From: Lacimicrobium sp. SS2-24
GTDB taxonomy: Bacteria; Pseudomonadota; Gammaproteobacteria; Enterobacterales; Alteromonadaceae
NCBI RefSeq assembly: GCF_002201535.1
Contig: NZ_NIWW01000001.1
Location: forward strand, 186,001-250,000
Reading direction: 5' to 3'
DNA length: 64,000 bases
The notes beneath the pieces are model-generated. The model did no database searches. It was not told where the DNA came from and saw only the letters and a list, made by a program, of their open reading frames with translations. Below, in pieces: positions 18,342 through 27,335 of this stretch. The position numbers were made by a program, and so were the translations under genes. Position 1 is the stretch's first letter; each line of letters starts with the position of its first letter.

Positions 18342-20547
18342 AACGATAACTTAGTCCCAACCAGGTCGCCTGATAACGGGGACTTTGCTGGCCTGTTAAA
18401 AGCACATTGCTAAGGGTATTCACTGCGACATCATCCAGGGCAAAATCATCGCTGTCGTAGGTCTCACGGATGAGTGTCAGTGCTGCAGATGACGATGCAG
18501 ATAAATGATAGCGCACAGTCAGATTCGCTGTGTTTAATTGTGTTTTAAGATCCGGCAGCGGTGCGCTTTGCAAGGCGCTGCCATGATGATGAATGATCTC
18601 ACCGACGGAACGGCTATGGTTAAATGCCAGTGACAGATCCAGGGTTCCTTGTGCCTGCCAGTCAGAAAAGACCGGTCTGATCCCCTGACGTTCCAGGTTA
18701 AATCCAAGTGTCTGAAAATTATCGCTGGCACTGACTTGCCAGTTGCGCTGTGGATCGAAAGCTTCAGCGGGGGCAAATCCCCGAAAGGAGCGACCGGATT
18801 GCTGATACTGGTAGTTGTCATAGCTGTAAAAGCCGGAAAGTTGCCAGTCCTTATGGCTGATATAACTGATATTTCCGCTAATCGAGTACATTTTTGAGTT
18901 GTTGAGACCGAAGTAACCGTCAGGATAGGAATCCTGATTCCAGCTTAGCTGTGCCCCCAGACTCAGTGAGGTCTGAGGATACCAGTCCGCTTGTAACGAG
19001 ACGCTATCCCGGTCCCGTTCACTCAGGTAGTACTTGCGCAGTAAGGGATGGTTCTCAAACTCTTCGGCTTCTGTGGTGCCGGGAACATGGGTCTGAATCA
19101 GTGGCCGGTTGCCAATATAGTCATCGGTGCGCCGCTGCTGGTGAGAATAACTGACTGCCATTGCCAGTGTCTCAAAGTAATGGCTGCGAAAGCCCAGGCG
19201 GATGTCATTTTCCCTGGCCCGGGTAATTTCTGAATAATCCCGCCGGGTGTCTGTGTAGTAGTAACCCGCCTGTACCTGTGTTGCTGTCATTAGCCGCCAG
19301 TTCGCCTCGATGTTTGCCTTGCCTTTGCTCAGACTGTAAGGCCGATTTAACCTGGCATCTGTAGAGCTCTGCTGATGAGCGGCATCGCCGGAAACCCGTT
19401 GATAGGCTGCCACAGGCGTGTGATTGTCTCTGTCACGGTAGTCTAACCTGGCGATCAGATTAAGGCCCGATAAGGGGCGCGAACTCAGGCGAAGATTGAG
19501 GTTAGTAGTATCGATCCTGCCATCCAGCGACTCTATGGGAAGGGGAGTATTAACAATCAGCTGGGAGTTCGCGGTATAGGGCGAAAAATGCTGATTCTGA
19601 GATTGTCGACCCAGTGCCGCATCAATATAAAGTCGGGTGTAAGGTGTAAAGCGATAACTCCCGTTAACGCGAAACTGATGAGCCTGGTTATCCGGCTCTG
19701 TGGCCATCTGATTGGTGCCATCAGGGAAACCCACACGAGCAGCCCACTGAGGATGTTGTCCGAAGGCTGTGGGCCAGATAACTGAGGTCAGGGTATTGTC
19801 AAAAAATGAGCCGTGATAGCCAAGTGTCCAGCTTAGTCTGCTGCCAAAATACGCCAGAGAAATACTGGCCTGATGGGTATGATGTTCCACTGGAGCAGCC
19901 AGTAATACTGCGCGCACATTGCCGCCGTTAGACCCCGTGGCACCGCCAAGGGCTTTGGTTCCTGTGATACTGTCGCGGCGAAAATCAACATTTACAGCCC
20001 AGTTTTCACCCAGGTGCCGCTGATAATCCAGTTCCAGCCAGTGGCGCTTATGCCTGAGGCTGACAGGGTTCAGATGATCAGTAACAGAGCTCATACCCGC
20101 GGTGGTATTATCACTAACCTGCCAGTTTTCGGGCAAGCTGAATTCTGCCAGTCGGGTACTGTGAAAAGGGCTAAGCGCATCCTCATAGTTATATCCTGAT
20201 ATCTGACGCCAGTTCAGATTCACTGACTGGTTATCATCCAACTGCCCTTTGAGCATAAAACGTGCAGACGACAGACCAAGGTTATTGGCTTCAATATGCC
20301 AGTTATCGGTATCTGAAAATCCCGGCAAGAGCAGGTCAATATTAACAAAGGGTGTGAAACCCCGGTCATTGAAACCATGGGAACTACCAAACTGATAGGC
20401 ATCCTGGTCAAGATATCCGAGGGTGGTTTCTATATTACCCTGCAAAGATTCAGTGGCTTGCACGCATAAACAACTGCTCAGCCAAAGCAGGAGCAGGCTG
20501 GCACAATTTGTAGGAAGCGTTCTGGAGGTACAAAGGGCCATCGGCAT
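18331..20547 (-). CDS. MtrB/PioB family outer-membrane porin for a decaheme cytochrome
   Basis: 738 residues. A signal sequence (about 1-32) is followed by a long series of alternating polar/hydrophobic beta strands and ends in the aromatic C-terminus YRYEY typical of outer-membrane barrels. Length and the paired strand pattern fit the 26-28-strand MtrB/DmsF/PioB family, which encloses an MtrA-type cytochrome to wire electrons across the outer membrane. The mature part has no cysteine, so the CxxC found near the N-terminus of Shewanella MtrB is missing. It begins 3 bp after the decaheme gene. Confidence 0.88.
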   Translation of the reverse strand: MPMALCTSRTLPTNCASLLLLWLSSCLCVQATESLQGNIETTLGYLDQDAYQFGSSHGFNDRGFTPFVNIDLLLPGFSDTDNWHIEANNLGLSSARFMLKGQLDDNQSVNLNWRQISGYNYEDALSPFHSTRLAEFSLPENWQVSDNTTAGMSSVTDHLNPVSLRHKRHWLELDYQRHLGENWAVNVDFRRDSITGTKALGGATGSNGGNVRAVLLAAPVEHHTHQASISLAYFGSRLSWTLGYHGSFFDNTLTSVIWPTAFGQHPQWAARVGFPDGTNQMATEPDNQAHQFRVNGSYRFTPYTRLYIDAALGRQSQNQHFSPYTANSQLIVNTPLPIESLDGRIDTTNLNLRLSSRPLSGLNLIARLDYRDRDNHTPVAAYQRVSGDAAHQQSSTDARLNRPYSLSKGKANIEANWRLMTATQVQAGYYYTDTRRDYSEITRARENDIRLGFRSHYFETLAMAVSYSHQQRRTDDYIGNRPLIQTHVPGTTEAEEFENHPLLRKYYLSERDRDSVSLQADWYPQTSLSLGAQLSWNQDSYPDGYFGLNNSKMYSISGNISYISHKDWQLSGFYSYDNYQYQQSGRSFRGFAPAEAFDPQRNWQVSASDNFQTLGFNLERQGIRPVFSDWQAQGTLDLSLAFNHSRSVGEIIHHHGSALQSAPLPDLKTQLNTANLTVRYHLSASSSAALTLIRETYDSDDFALDDVAVNTLSNVLLTGQQSPRYQATWLGLSYRYEY

Positions 20548-20550
20548 GCC

Positions 20551-21504
20551 TTAGCGGGTCAGACCCGAGCCGGACGGATGGTTGCTGCCGTGTACCTGAG
20601 CATGACAATTCATGCAGTCTTTACCCAGTAAATTAGAGGACGCGCCTCTTGGCGGGATGCCCAATCCGCTTTCCTGATTGCTCGGATGAAAGGCGGCCTG
20701 ATGACATTGCTGACACAGAAACGGCGTACGCGTATTGAGTAACGCATTGTGATTGGAGCCATGGGGCGTATGGCAACTGCTACAGTCTTCGGTTACCGGC
20801 GCATGTTCCCATAAAAAGGGACCGCGTTTCTCAGCATGGCAATTCAGGCATTGTTCATTCAGGGTGAAGGCCTTTAATTCGGCAGGTCCCGGTCCACCAT
20901 GGGGCGAATGACAATCGATGCAGTTCATCTGGCCTGAGCGCAGCGGATGGCTGGAGGGACGCATTATCTGAGCACGCTGGCGCTGATGGCAGTCCATACA
21001 CTGATTGTTAAGTTGCAAAAACCTTTTCATCGCGCCATCACTCTGGTGAATGGTGTGGCAGCTGGTACAGCCCTGCTGACTAAACTCGTGAGCACTGCCG
21101 GCCCAATAATGCCCTGCGGTATCCTGATGACAATCTAAACAAACCCCGTCGCGCTGATGAGCAGGCTGCTCTGAATTAAAAACGATCGCAGGCGGCGGAC
21201 GTACACCCTCCACCAACTTTAAATGAGCAGCACTTGGGCCATGACAGCTCTGGCAACCCTGCTGATTGGTCGAGAAAGGGGCGTTTTCAGATGAGGATTG
21301 TCCATGCACACCGTGCATCACACTCTCGGCTGGATGGTTACTGTCAGCACCATGGCACATCAGACACAGCCTGGGATCGTCTGACATATACTCCTGCTCA
21401 GCCTCTGTTGTTTCGCTAGCCATTAAACGGCCGGAGACTAGGGTGAAAGTTATAAACCAGCCTGCCAGCCACAATTTTGATGTGCCCTTGCTGAGTATTT
21501 TCAT
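20551..21504 (-). CDS. Periplasmic decaheme c-type cytochrome, MtrA/DmsE family
   Basis: The frame opens at 21537, but the ATG at 21504 has ACAGGA at a proper distance and starts directly on the signal peptide, giving 317 residues. Ten CxxCH haem sites can be counted (CLMCH, CQSCH, CLDCH, CTSCH, CMDCH, CIDCH, CLNCH, CSSCH, CQQCH, CMNCH), plus many distal histidines. Length and haem number match MtrA, DmsE and PioA. In those systems the protein sits inside the MtrB barrel as a molecular wire. First gene of the operon; no MtrC/OmcA surface cytochrome or DmsAB reductase is next to it. Confidence 0.93.
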   Translation of the reverse strand: MKILSKGTSKLWLAGWFITFTLVSGRLMASETTEAEQEYMSDDPRLCLMCHGADSNHPAESVMHGVHGQSSSENAPFSTNQQGCQSCHGPSAAHLKLVEGVRPPPAIVFNSEQPAHQRDGVCLDCHQDTAGHYWAGSAHEFSQQGCTSCHTIHQSDGAMKRFLQLNNQCMDCHQRQRAQIMRPSSHPLRSGQMNCIDCHSPHGGPGPAELKAFTLNEQCLNCHAEKRGPFLWEHAPVTEDCSSCHTPHGSNHNALLNTRTPFLCQQCHQAAFHPSNQESGLGIPPRGASSNLLGKDCMNCHAQVHGSNHPSGSGLTR

Positions 21505-21554
21505 TGATTTCCTGTCAATTGAAGTTCCCCAAAGCATACTAGTACAGAAATTTC

Positions 21555-21595
21555 TTATCTGTTGGCAAGACGAATTGTTTTTTGAGCTACATCAA
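21555..21595 (-). promoter_or_regulatory. FNR-like box with appropriately placed -10 upstream of the decaheme operon
   Basis: TTGAG-CTAC-ATCAA at 21582-21595 matches the FNR consensus TTGAT-N4-ATCAA at 9 of 10 positions. On the minus strand an AGATAA hexamer (21555-21560) could be the -10. The predicted transcript start near 21547 would put the box centre at about -41.5, the classical FNR activating position. It could also act on the divergent amidohydrolase gene. Confidence 0.55.
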
Positions 21596-21703
21596 CTTGA
21601 AATGTCTTTGGGGATAGTGGCTATCTATCCGTTGCTATGTAGATTATGTTAAGCAGCTGCTACCTTACCTGGTAGTCAGGATTTCAAAGATAAGAGGATT
21701 GCC

Positions 21704-22984
21704 GTGCAACAGCTTAGATATTTTAGTTTTGCGCTAATGCTGATTTTTATTGCTAACAGCGCAGTTGTGGTAGCAACACCACTGGTCATAACGGCCGAAC
21801 GCTATCTGGATGTGGTTCAGGGGGAGCTGATTTCACCTGCAGTCATCGTGATTAACAATGGTCTGATTGCTGAGATTAACCCCGGGTATGTTCCTCCAAA
21901 CAGCCGTCATGTCAGGCTTGAGGGCATGACACTTTTACCAGGTCTGATGGACATGCATAGTCATGTCACCATCGATTTCTTCAGTGACGATCACTGGACG
22001 ACGGCACCGGTAATGGAAACGCCGGCTGACTGGGCTTTACATGGTGTGACCTTTAGCCGACAAATGCTGGACGCAGGTTTTACCACCATCAGGGATGCCG
22101 GTGGCTTTCCCGGTTTTTCCGATATCGCCCTGATGCGGGCTATCGAAAGAGGAGACATAGTTGGGCCAAGAATGTTTCCGGCTGGCCACTACATCTCGAT
22201 TACCGGTGGGCACTGTGACATCACCGGGTTTGCCCCCGGTATCCAGGAACTGGGCCCGAAACAGGGTATCGCTGATGGTAAGGCCGAACTGTTGAAGGCT
22301 ATCCGTTATCAGGCAAAACACGGTGTCAGGGTGATTAAGGTCTGTGCGACGGCGGGGGTTTTTTCCAAAGGCGATAGTCCCGGGGCACAACAGTACTCCG
22401 ATGAGGAATTGCAGATCATTGTTGAGGAAAGTGCCCGCCACGGACTTCGGGTCATGGCCCATGCCCATGGTAGTGAAGGTATCATGGCAGCAGTCAAAGC
22501 CGGTGTAGCCTCCATTGAACATGGCTCAATGCTGACGCCGGACATTATTCGGGAAATGAAAGAAAGAGGCACCTATTATGTGCCTACAATACACTTAAAT
22601 GATCTGCCACTGCCTCCTGAAACACCTAGCTGGACCGTTAAAAAGAATGAATTCCTAAAACCTCATGTGGAAAACAGTTTCAGGCTGGCACTTAAGCATA
22701 ACCTGAATATTGCTCTGGGGAGCGATGCCGGTGTGATGGAACATAAAGATGCCCGTCTGGAGTTTTACGCTATGGTCAAACGGGGAATGAGTCCTTTACA
22801 CGCTATTCAGAGCGCCACCATCAATGCAGCAGACTTACTGGGTGTCTCTGACAGAGGGCAAATCAAAGCCGGGATGCTGGCTGATATCGTCGCCGTCAGC
22901 GGCAACCCTTTGGAAGATATACGGACACTTGAGGAGGTAAACGTGGTCATTAAAGGCGGTGTCATTATCAACGCTGACAAATAG
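21704..22984 (+). CDS. Secreted amidohydrolase (imidazolonepropionase-like / Xaa-Pro dipeptidase-like)
   Basis: 426 residues from a GTG preceded by AAGAGGA. A signal peptide (about 1-25) predicts periplasmic export. The metal-dependent hydrolase pattern is present: HSH at 85-87 (MDMHSH), a candidate carboxylated lysine in VRVIKVCATAG, HAHG, IEHGS and the catalytic Asp in LGSDAG. The family includes prolidase-like peptidases and other amide hydrolases, so the substrate is not assigned. It is divergent from the electron transfer operon and shares a roughly 200-bp regulatory region with it. Confidence 0.85.
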   Translation: MQQLRYFSFALMLIFIANSAVVVATPLVITAERYLDVVQGELISPAVIVINNGLIAEINPGYVPPNSRHVRLEGMTLLPGLMDMHSHVTIDFFSDDHWTTAPVMETPADWALHGVTFSRQMLDAGFTTIRDAGGFPGFSDIALMRAIERGDIVGPRMFPAGHYISITGGHCDITGFAPGIQELGPKQGIADGKAELLKAIRYQAKHGVRVIKVCATAGVFSKGDSPGAQQYSDEELQIIVEESARHGLRVMAHAHGSEGIMAAVKAGVASIEHGSMLTPDIIREMKERGTYYVPTIHLNDLPLPPETPSWTVKKNEFLKPHVENSFRLALKHNLNIALGSDAGVMEHKDARLEFYAMVKRGMSPLHAIQSATINAADLLGVSDRGQIKAGMLADIVAVSGNPLEDIRTLEEVNVVIKGGVIINADK

Positions 22985-23070
22985 CCCTTACCAGAAAGCA
23001 AAGACCGGCGTGCCAGCAGAGTGGAAATCCCTTAAACTGTTGTCAGATAAAATATCATTGGAATCGTCCC

Positions 23071-23913
23071 TTGTTCAGTTACCGTCATGCCTTTCATGCT
23101 GGCAATCATGCCGATGTGCTCAAACACCTGTGTCAGATGTTGTTGCTGGAAAAACTCTGCAACAAAGATAAGGCCTTTGTGTATATCGACACCCATGCCG
23201 GCGCCGGGCTCTATGATTTAACCTCCGAATCGGCACAGAAAACAGCTGAGTATCAGGCAGGTATTGATGCCTTAACCGATGCGGCCTGCCACAATCCTCA
23301 TATTCGCGCTTATTTGAAATTGGTCGAACAGTATCGAAAGCAAAATCGTTACCCGGGCTCTCCTGAAATTGCCCGAAGGCTGTGCCGGGCACAGGATAGC
23401 CTGCAACTGATGGAGTGGCACAATAACGAAGTGCAGCAACTTGCCCTTAATTTCAAGCACCAGAAACGGGTAAAAGTGCACCACCGGGATGGTTTTGAAG
23501 GCTTGGTCGCCATTACGCCGCCCAAACCGGCGCGTGGCATGGTCTTGATCGATCCCTCCTATGAACTCGAAACCGATTATCAGGTATTACCCGACACCCT
23601 TGCCAAGGCCTACAGACGCTGGCAGACCGGCATTTATGCAATCTGGTATCCTCTTTTAGCTAAAAAGCGGGATCGTAGTCAGGGGATGATTGAGGCCATA
23701 GGCAGAGGCCCTTATAGTTCGGTGCTGGATATACAGCTCAGTGTCTTGCCACAGGATGAAGAGTTGGGTATGTACGGCTCGGGAATGCTGATTATCAATC
23801 CACCCTGGCAGTTTGACCAGCAAGTGGCGTCATTGCTGCCAGAGCTTACACAGGCGCTCGGGCAGGGTGGTGCAGGTGATTTTAAAGTTAGCTGGTTGGC
23901 CCAGCAGGATTAG
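23071..23913 (+). CDS. rlmJ: 23S rRNA (adenine(2030)-N6)-methyltransferase RlmJ
   Basis: 280 residues, the same as E. coli RlmJ. The start is a TTG giving FSYRHAFHAGNHADVLKH, which aligns with the E. coli N-terminus; no ATG in frame lies upstream. The catalytic motif, usually (N/D)PPY, reads DPSYE (within GMVLIDPSYELE). It methylates A2030 of 23S rRNA before ribosome assembly. The kinase gene begins 5 bp after the stop. Confidence 0.92.
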   Translation: MFSYRHAFHAGNHADVLKHLCQMLLLEKLCNKDKAFVYIDTHAGAGLYDLTSESAQKTAEYQAGIDALTDAACHNPHIRAYLKLVEQYRKQNRYPGSPEIARRLCRAQDSLQLMEWHNNEVQQLALNFKHQKRVKVHHRDGFEGLVAITPPKPARGMVLIDPSYELETDYQVLPDTLAKAYRRWQTGIYAIWYPLLAKKRDRSQGMIEAIGRGPYSSVLDIQLSVLPQDEELGMYGSGMLIINPPWQFDQQVASLLPELTQALGQGGAGDFKVSWLAQQD

Positions 23914-23918
23914 TATTG

Positions 23919-25751
23919 ATGTCAGTACCAGATTCCCGTCTTAAGCACTTCTATATTCCCGATGAACAGTCTATCTATCTGTTGTCTCATCAGGACGCGC
24001 AAAAGCTTAAAGATTGGATCAACTTATGTATAGAACAATTGGAACTGCTGGGTTACAGCAATATTGAGCTGATCGGCAAAGGGGCATTTGGTTTCGCTTT
24101 TGCTGGCATCAATGAGCGCAAACAGGAATTGGTATTCAAGTTCTCACGCATTAATTTGCCGCAACATGTGCAGGACAGGCTCGAAGAGGAAGCCTACATG
24201 CTGAGCCAGGTGGATCATCCCCAGATTCCTCAATTGGAGGAATTTCAGCGTATTAAAAAGCAGGCTATCCTGGTCATGGAACGGGCGAAGGGGCGGGATT
24301 TAGAGCAAGTTTCTTTGCAACAAGGGCCTTTATCTCCCCGCCTAATTGTGAGAATAGCGGTACAACTGGCACAGCTACTTTGGCATCTGCGACAGCATCA
24401 ACACCAGGGGCAGGGTAAACCCATCGTACACGGTGACATTAAGCCTTCTAACCTGGTCTTTGATGCCGATGGCGAACAAATCGCGCTGATTGATTGGGGT
24501 TCCTGCGTGTATGCGCAGGTGGATGCACAGGGCCAATATGTGGGCAGTAATGTGATGGATCTGATGTCCAGCGACCTGCAGCAGACCAATGCCAGATTAG
24601 GTGATGTGTATTTTATTGGCGAAGAACAATTAAACGGTGCCCTCTCCAGTCCCCGTTTTGATGAACAGGGTGTGGCCAGTACGCTGTATGCACTGGCATC
24701 TGGCCAATCCTGTCGCTTTGGTACTCAGGTTATCACGCCCAACTCATTGGGATTACCTCAGGAGCTGGCGCATACTCTGACGGCCATGCTCAGTGATGAT
24801 GCCAGAACCCGTCGTGAAGGTGGGGATTACTTTATGAACAATGCCCGATACCTGCAAAACCTGGTGTTTACGGACAACCATAGCCCGGAGCATCAAGCGG
24901 TGATTCCTTGCTGGACCCATCAGAGTGACAAACCCATTGATACGGTGGTGTACAGCTCGAGAAAGTCATTTTTGCGTGCCGAATCAGTAGAAGATGAGCT
25001 GCGCTATCTTAATGACGAGCAGTTTGAGCGATATTATAAGAACTATATGCAAGGCATGGGACAAACCGAAAAGGCATTTATCTCGGCAGTGAGTCGGCTG
25101 GGAAGGTACCCGGTTGTGGGTGGTTTGGCCGTGCGCTGGCATCCGGAGGGGATTTATATTGATTCAAGCCTCAACCTGCACGATCCCAGCATGAAGTATT
25201 CCTTTGAGGTGTCGGTAAATAATGTGGTCACACTGGCACGGGCCATACATCGTGTAGGGGTATTCAAAAGTTGTATGTTCAATGCACGGGATACCTTGCA
25301 TCTGGAGCGTGGTGGTATTCATGAAGCCTTTATACCCGAGCCGGATATGGCTATTCCTTATGAGGTAAGCCGTATTTCCGTTGAGGAAGCACAAAGTCGC
25401 ATGCATTCCTATTTTGAGGACGGGGATGATCCGGATGAACTGCTCAAACTACCAGAATCCATATTATCGGTGCTCAGTGAGCTGAATGAGATTCATCATA
25501 CCGGGTGTATTATATTTGAGGCGCTGGAAACCCATTTAAAAGTTCATAGCTATTACACTCTCTTAGATCACAGTAAAGAAGACCGATTCCAGAGCTTGTT
25601 AACGCGCCTAATTGTGCATATACCTCAAATTGAAGGGGTAGGAATATCTGGTTTTATGAAATTACCCTATAAAGACACCCGCTTTTTTGAACACATGGCG
25701 TGTCTGCCAGACAAATTTTACCCTCGGAATCCACTGGAAGTGAGAACCTGA
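23919..25751 (+). CDS. Protein kinase-like protein with HGD/DWG active site and unassigned C-terminal domain
   Basis: 610 residues from the ATG at 23919. The N-terminal half is a eukaryotic-like kinase fold: glycine loop GKGAFGFAF (54-62), Lys74 in LVFKF, a glutamate in EEEAYML, catalytic loop HGDIKPSN (171-178) and IDWGS (Asp192) in place of DFG. The HRD arginine is Gly, so activation-loop phosphorylation is probably not needed. Residues about 330-610 form a second domain I do not recognise, with no membrane segment. It lies between rlmJ and tesB. Substrates are unknown. Confidence 0.75.
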   Translation: MSVPDSRLKHFYIPDEQSIYLLSHQDAQKLKDWINLCIEQLELLGYSNIELIGKGAFGFAFAGINERKQELVFKFSRINLPQHVQDRLEEEAYMLSQVDHPQIPQLEEFQRIKKQAILVMERAKGRDLEQVSLQQGPLSPRLIVRIAVQLAQLLWHLRQHQHQGQGKPIVHGDIKPSNLVFDADGEQIALIDWGSCVYAQVDAQGQYVGSNVMDLMSSDLQQTNARLGDVYFIGEEQLNGALSSPRFDEQGVASTLYALASGQSCRFGTQVITPNSLGLPQELAHTLTAMLSDDARTRREGGDYFMNNARYLQNLVFTDNHSPEHQAVIPCWTHQSDKPIDTVVYSSRKSFLRAESVEDELRYLNDEQFERYYKNYMQGMGQTEKAFISAVSRLGRYPVVGGLAVRWHPEGIYIDSSLNLHDPSMKYSFEVSVNNVVTLARAIHRVGVFKSCMFNARDTLHLERGGIHEAFIPEPDMAIPYEVSRISVEEAQSRMHSYFEDGDDPDELLKLPESILSVLSELNEIHHTGCIIFEALETHLKVHSYYTLLDHSKEDRFQSLLTRLIVHIPQIEGVGISGFMKLPYKDTRFFEHMACLPDKFYPRNPLEVRT

Positions 25752-25755
25752 CGTA

Positions 25756-26619
25756 ATGAAAAACTCTGTAAAACTGACTGAATTACTGACATTGGAACGC
25801 CTGGAAAAGGGGTTATATCGCGGTTTGAGCTGGGATCTGGGCTTTCGGGCCTTATTTGGTGGCCAGGTAATGGGGCAGGCCCTGGCCGCAGCTCAACGGA
25901 CGGTAGAAGAGGATCGTACTGCCCATTCAATGCATTGCTATTTCTTATTGCCTGGTGATGCACATCAGCCGGTCGTGTATGACGTGGAATTCATTCGCGA
26001 TGGTCGCAGTTTTTGTACCCGCAGGGTCAAGGCAATTCAGAACGGCAGAACGATTTTCTATATGACGGCCTCATTTCAGGTGCAGGAGGAAGGGCTGACC
26101 CATCAGCATGCCGATATGCCTGATGTGCCGGACCCAGAGAGTCTGGAGCCAGACATTCGATTCTATGAGAACGTGCTGGATAAACTGCCACCGAACATGG
26201 TGGAAAAGCTGGCCTATCATCGTCCGGTGGATATGCGCACCGTGCAGGCCATCAATCCTATGAAACCCCAGGTTGCACCGCCGACCCGTAATGTGTGGAT
26301 GAAAAGTGTCGAAGCACTTGGCGATGACGTGAATATTCATCAAACGACTTTGACCTATGCGTCAGACTATTACTTTTTGGTGACCGCACTGCAACCCCAT
26401 GGCATGTCTATCATGCATCCTAATATCCGTATGGCTACGATTGATCATGCCATGTGGTTTCATCGTCCTTTCCGGTTTGACGACTGGTTACTTTATTGTA
26501 TGGAAAGCCCCTTTTCAGGAGGCTCCAGAGGATTTGCCCGAGGCCAGATCTTTAATCGCCAGGGCGAGTTGGTCGCATCAACCATGCAGGAAGGACTTAT
26601 GCGCAAGGTGGATAAATAA
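25756..26619 (+). CDS. tesB: Acyl-CoA thioesterase II
   Basis: 287 residues, the length of E. coli TesB (286). It has the double hot-dog layout with the signatures [33 protein letters not shown] and, in the second half, [20 protein letters not shown]. It hydrolyses a broad range of medium and long acyl-CoAs. The stop overlaps the next start (TAATG), so it is coupled to the carbonic anhydrase-like gene. Confidence 0.95.
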   Translation: MKNSVKLTELLTLERLEKGLYRGLSWDLGFRALFGGQVMGQALAAAQRTVEEDRTAHSMHCYFLLPGDAHQPVVYDVEFIRDGRSFCTRRVKAIQNGRTIFYMTASFQVQEEGLTHQHADMPDVPDPESLEPDIRFYENVLDKLPPNMVEKLAYHRPVDMRTVQAINPMKPQVAPPTRNVWMKSVEALGDDVNIHQTTLTYASDYYFLVTALQPHGMSIMHPNIRMATIDHAMWFHRPFRFDDWLLYCMESPFSGGSRGFARGQIFNRQGELVASTMQEGLMRKVDK

Positions 26620-27146
26620 TGTTATACGAATTAAATGCTAACAAACCTGAATTACACGATGGCGTCTATATTGCGCCGGGTGCACGCATTATTGGTGAGG
26701 TAAAACTCGGCGCACAGTCCTCGGTTTGGTTTAATGCGGTTATTCGTGCGGACAATCATCCGATCCTGATAGGCAAGACGAGCAATGTTCAGGATGGTGC
26801 GGTGCTGCATACCGATGAAGGTGTTCCCTTAACCTTGGGAGAGGGCGTGACAGTTGGTCACAAAGCCATGTTGCACGGGTGTGTTATCGGTGATTTTAGT
26901 TTAATCGGCATTAATGCGGTGATACTCAACGGCGCGCGTATCGGTAAGCACTGCCTGATTGGGGCCAATGCCCTGATCACCGAAAACATGGAGATTCCCG
27001 ATCGTAGTCTGGTGGTGGGGAGTCCGGCCAAAGTCATACGTCAGTTAAACGATGAACAGTGCAAAATGCTAGAGGCCTCTGCGAGCCATTATGTGCAAAA
27101 TGCCGAACGATTCAGTCAGTCACTCAACCCTGTAGAACCTGACTGA
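26619..27146 (+). CDS. Gamma-class carbonic anhydrase family protein (YrdA-like)
   Basis: 175 residues of left-handed beta-helix hexapeptide repeats. The three zinc histidines are visible in VLHTDEG and GHKAMLHGC. The acidic loop of Cam-type archaeal enzymes is absent, as in YrdA, PaaY and CaiE, so carbonic anhydrase activity is not certain. Overlaps the tesB stop by one base. No U-rich terminator follows on this strand. Confidence 0.88.
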   Translation: MLYELNANKPELHDGVYIAPGARIIGEVKLGAQSSVWFNAVIRADNHPILIGKTSNVQDGAVLHTDEGVPLTLGEGVTVGHKAMLHGCVIGDFSLIGINAVILNGARIGKHCLIGANALITENMEIPDRSLVVGSPAKVIRQLNDEQCKMLEASASHYVQNAERFSQSLNPVEPD

Positions 27147-27215
27147 TCTACGCGGCCCACATACTCAATGTCGCGAGCGGACGGTGTGAAGCGCGAAAAA
27201 TACATTGCCATAGAC

Positions 27216-27253
27216 AAAAAAAGGCCCAAGAACCCGGGGAGGGTCTTGGGCTT
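27216..27253 (-). terminator. Rho-independent terminator (minus strand)
   Basis: A stem of about 12 bp (GCCCAAGACCC pairing with GGGTTCTTGGGC, one bulged base) is followed on the minus strand by seven U. It would end either the sRNA candidate or rsmF read-through. Confidence 0.88.
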
Positions 27254-27335
27254 AGGGGAATGGCTCATAAATGAGCCGTGCGCTAACTTTTAAGGCATGG
27301 AAAACGGAAAATTCAGATACCGCTGTTTCAGCCGG
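27216..27335 (-). ncRNA. Candidate small RNA (about 120 nt)
   Basis: On the minus strand a TACAAT -10 hexamer (27347-27342) predicts a start near 27335. A perfect hairpin GGCTCAT-TT-ATGAGCC (27277-27262) follows, then a strong terminator. The element is about 270 bp past the rsmF stop and separated from it by its own promoter-like sequence, so it looks like an independent transcript. The -35 region is weak, and I do not recognise the RNA family. Confidence 0.4.
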
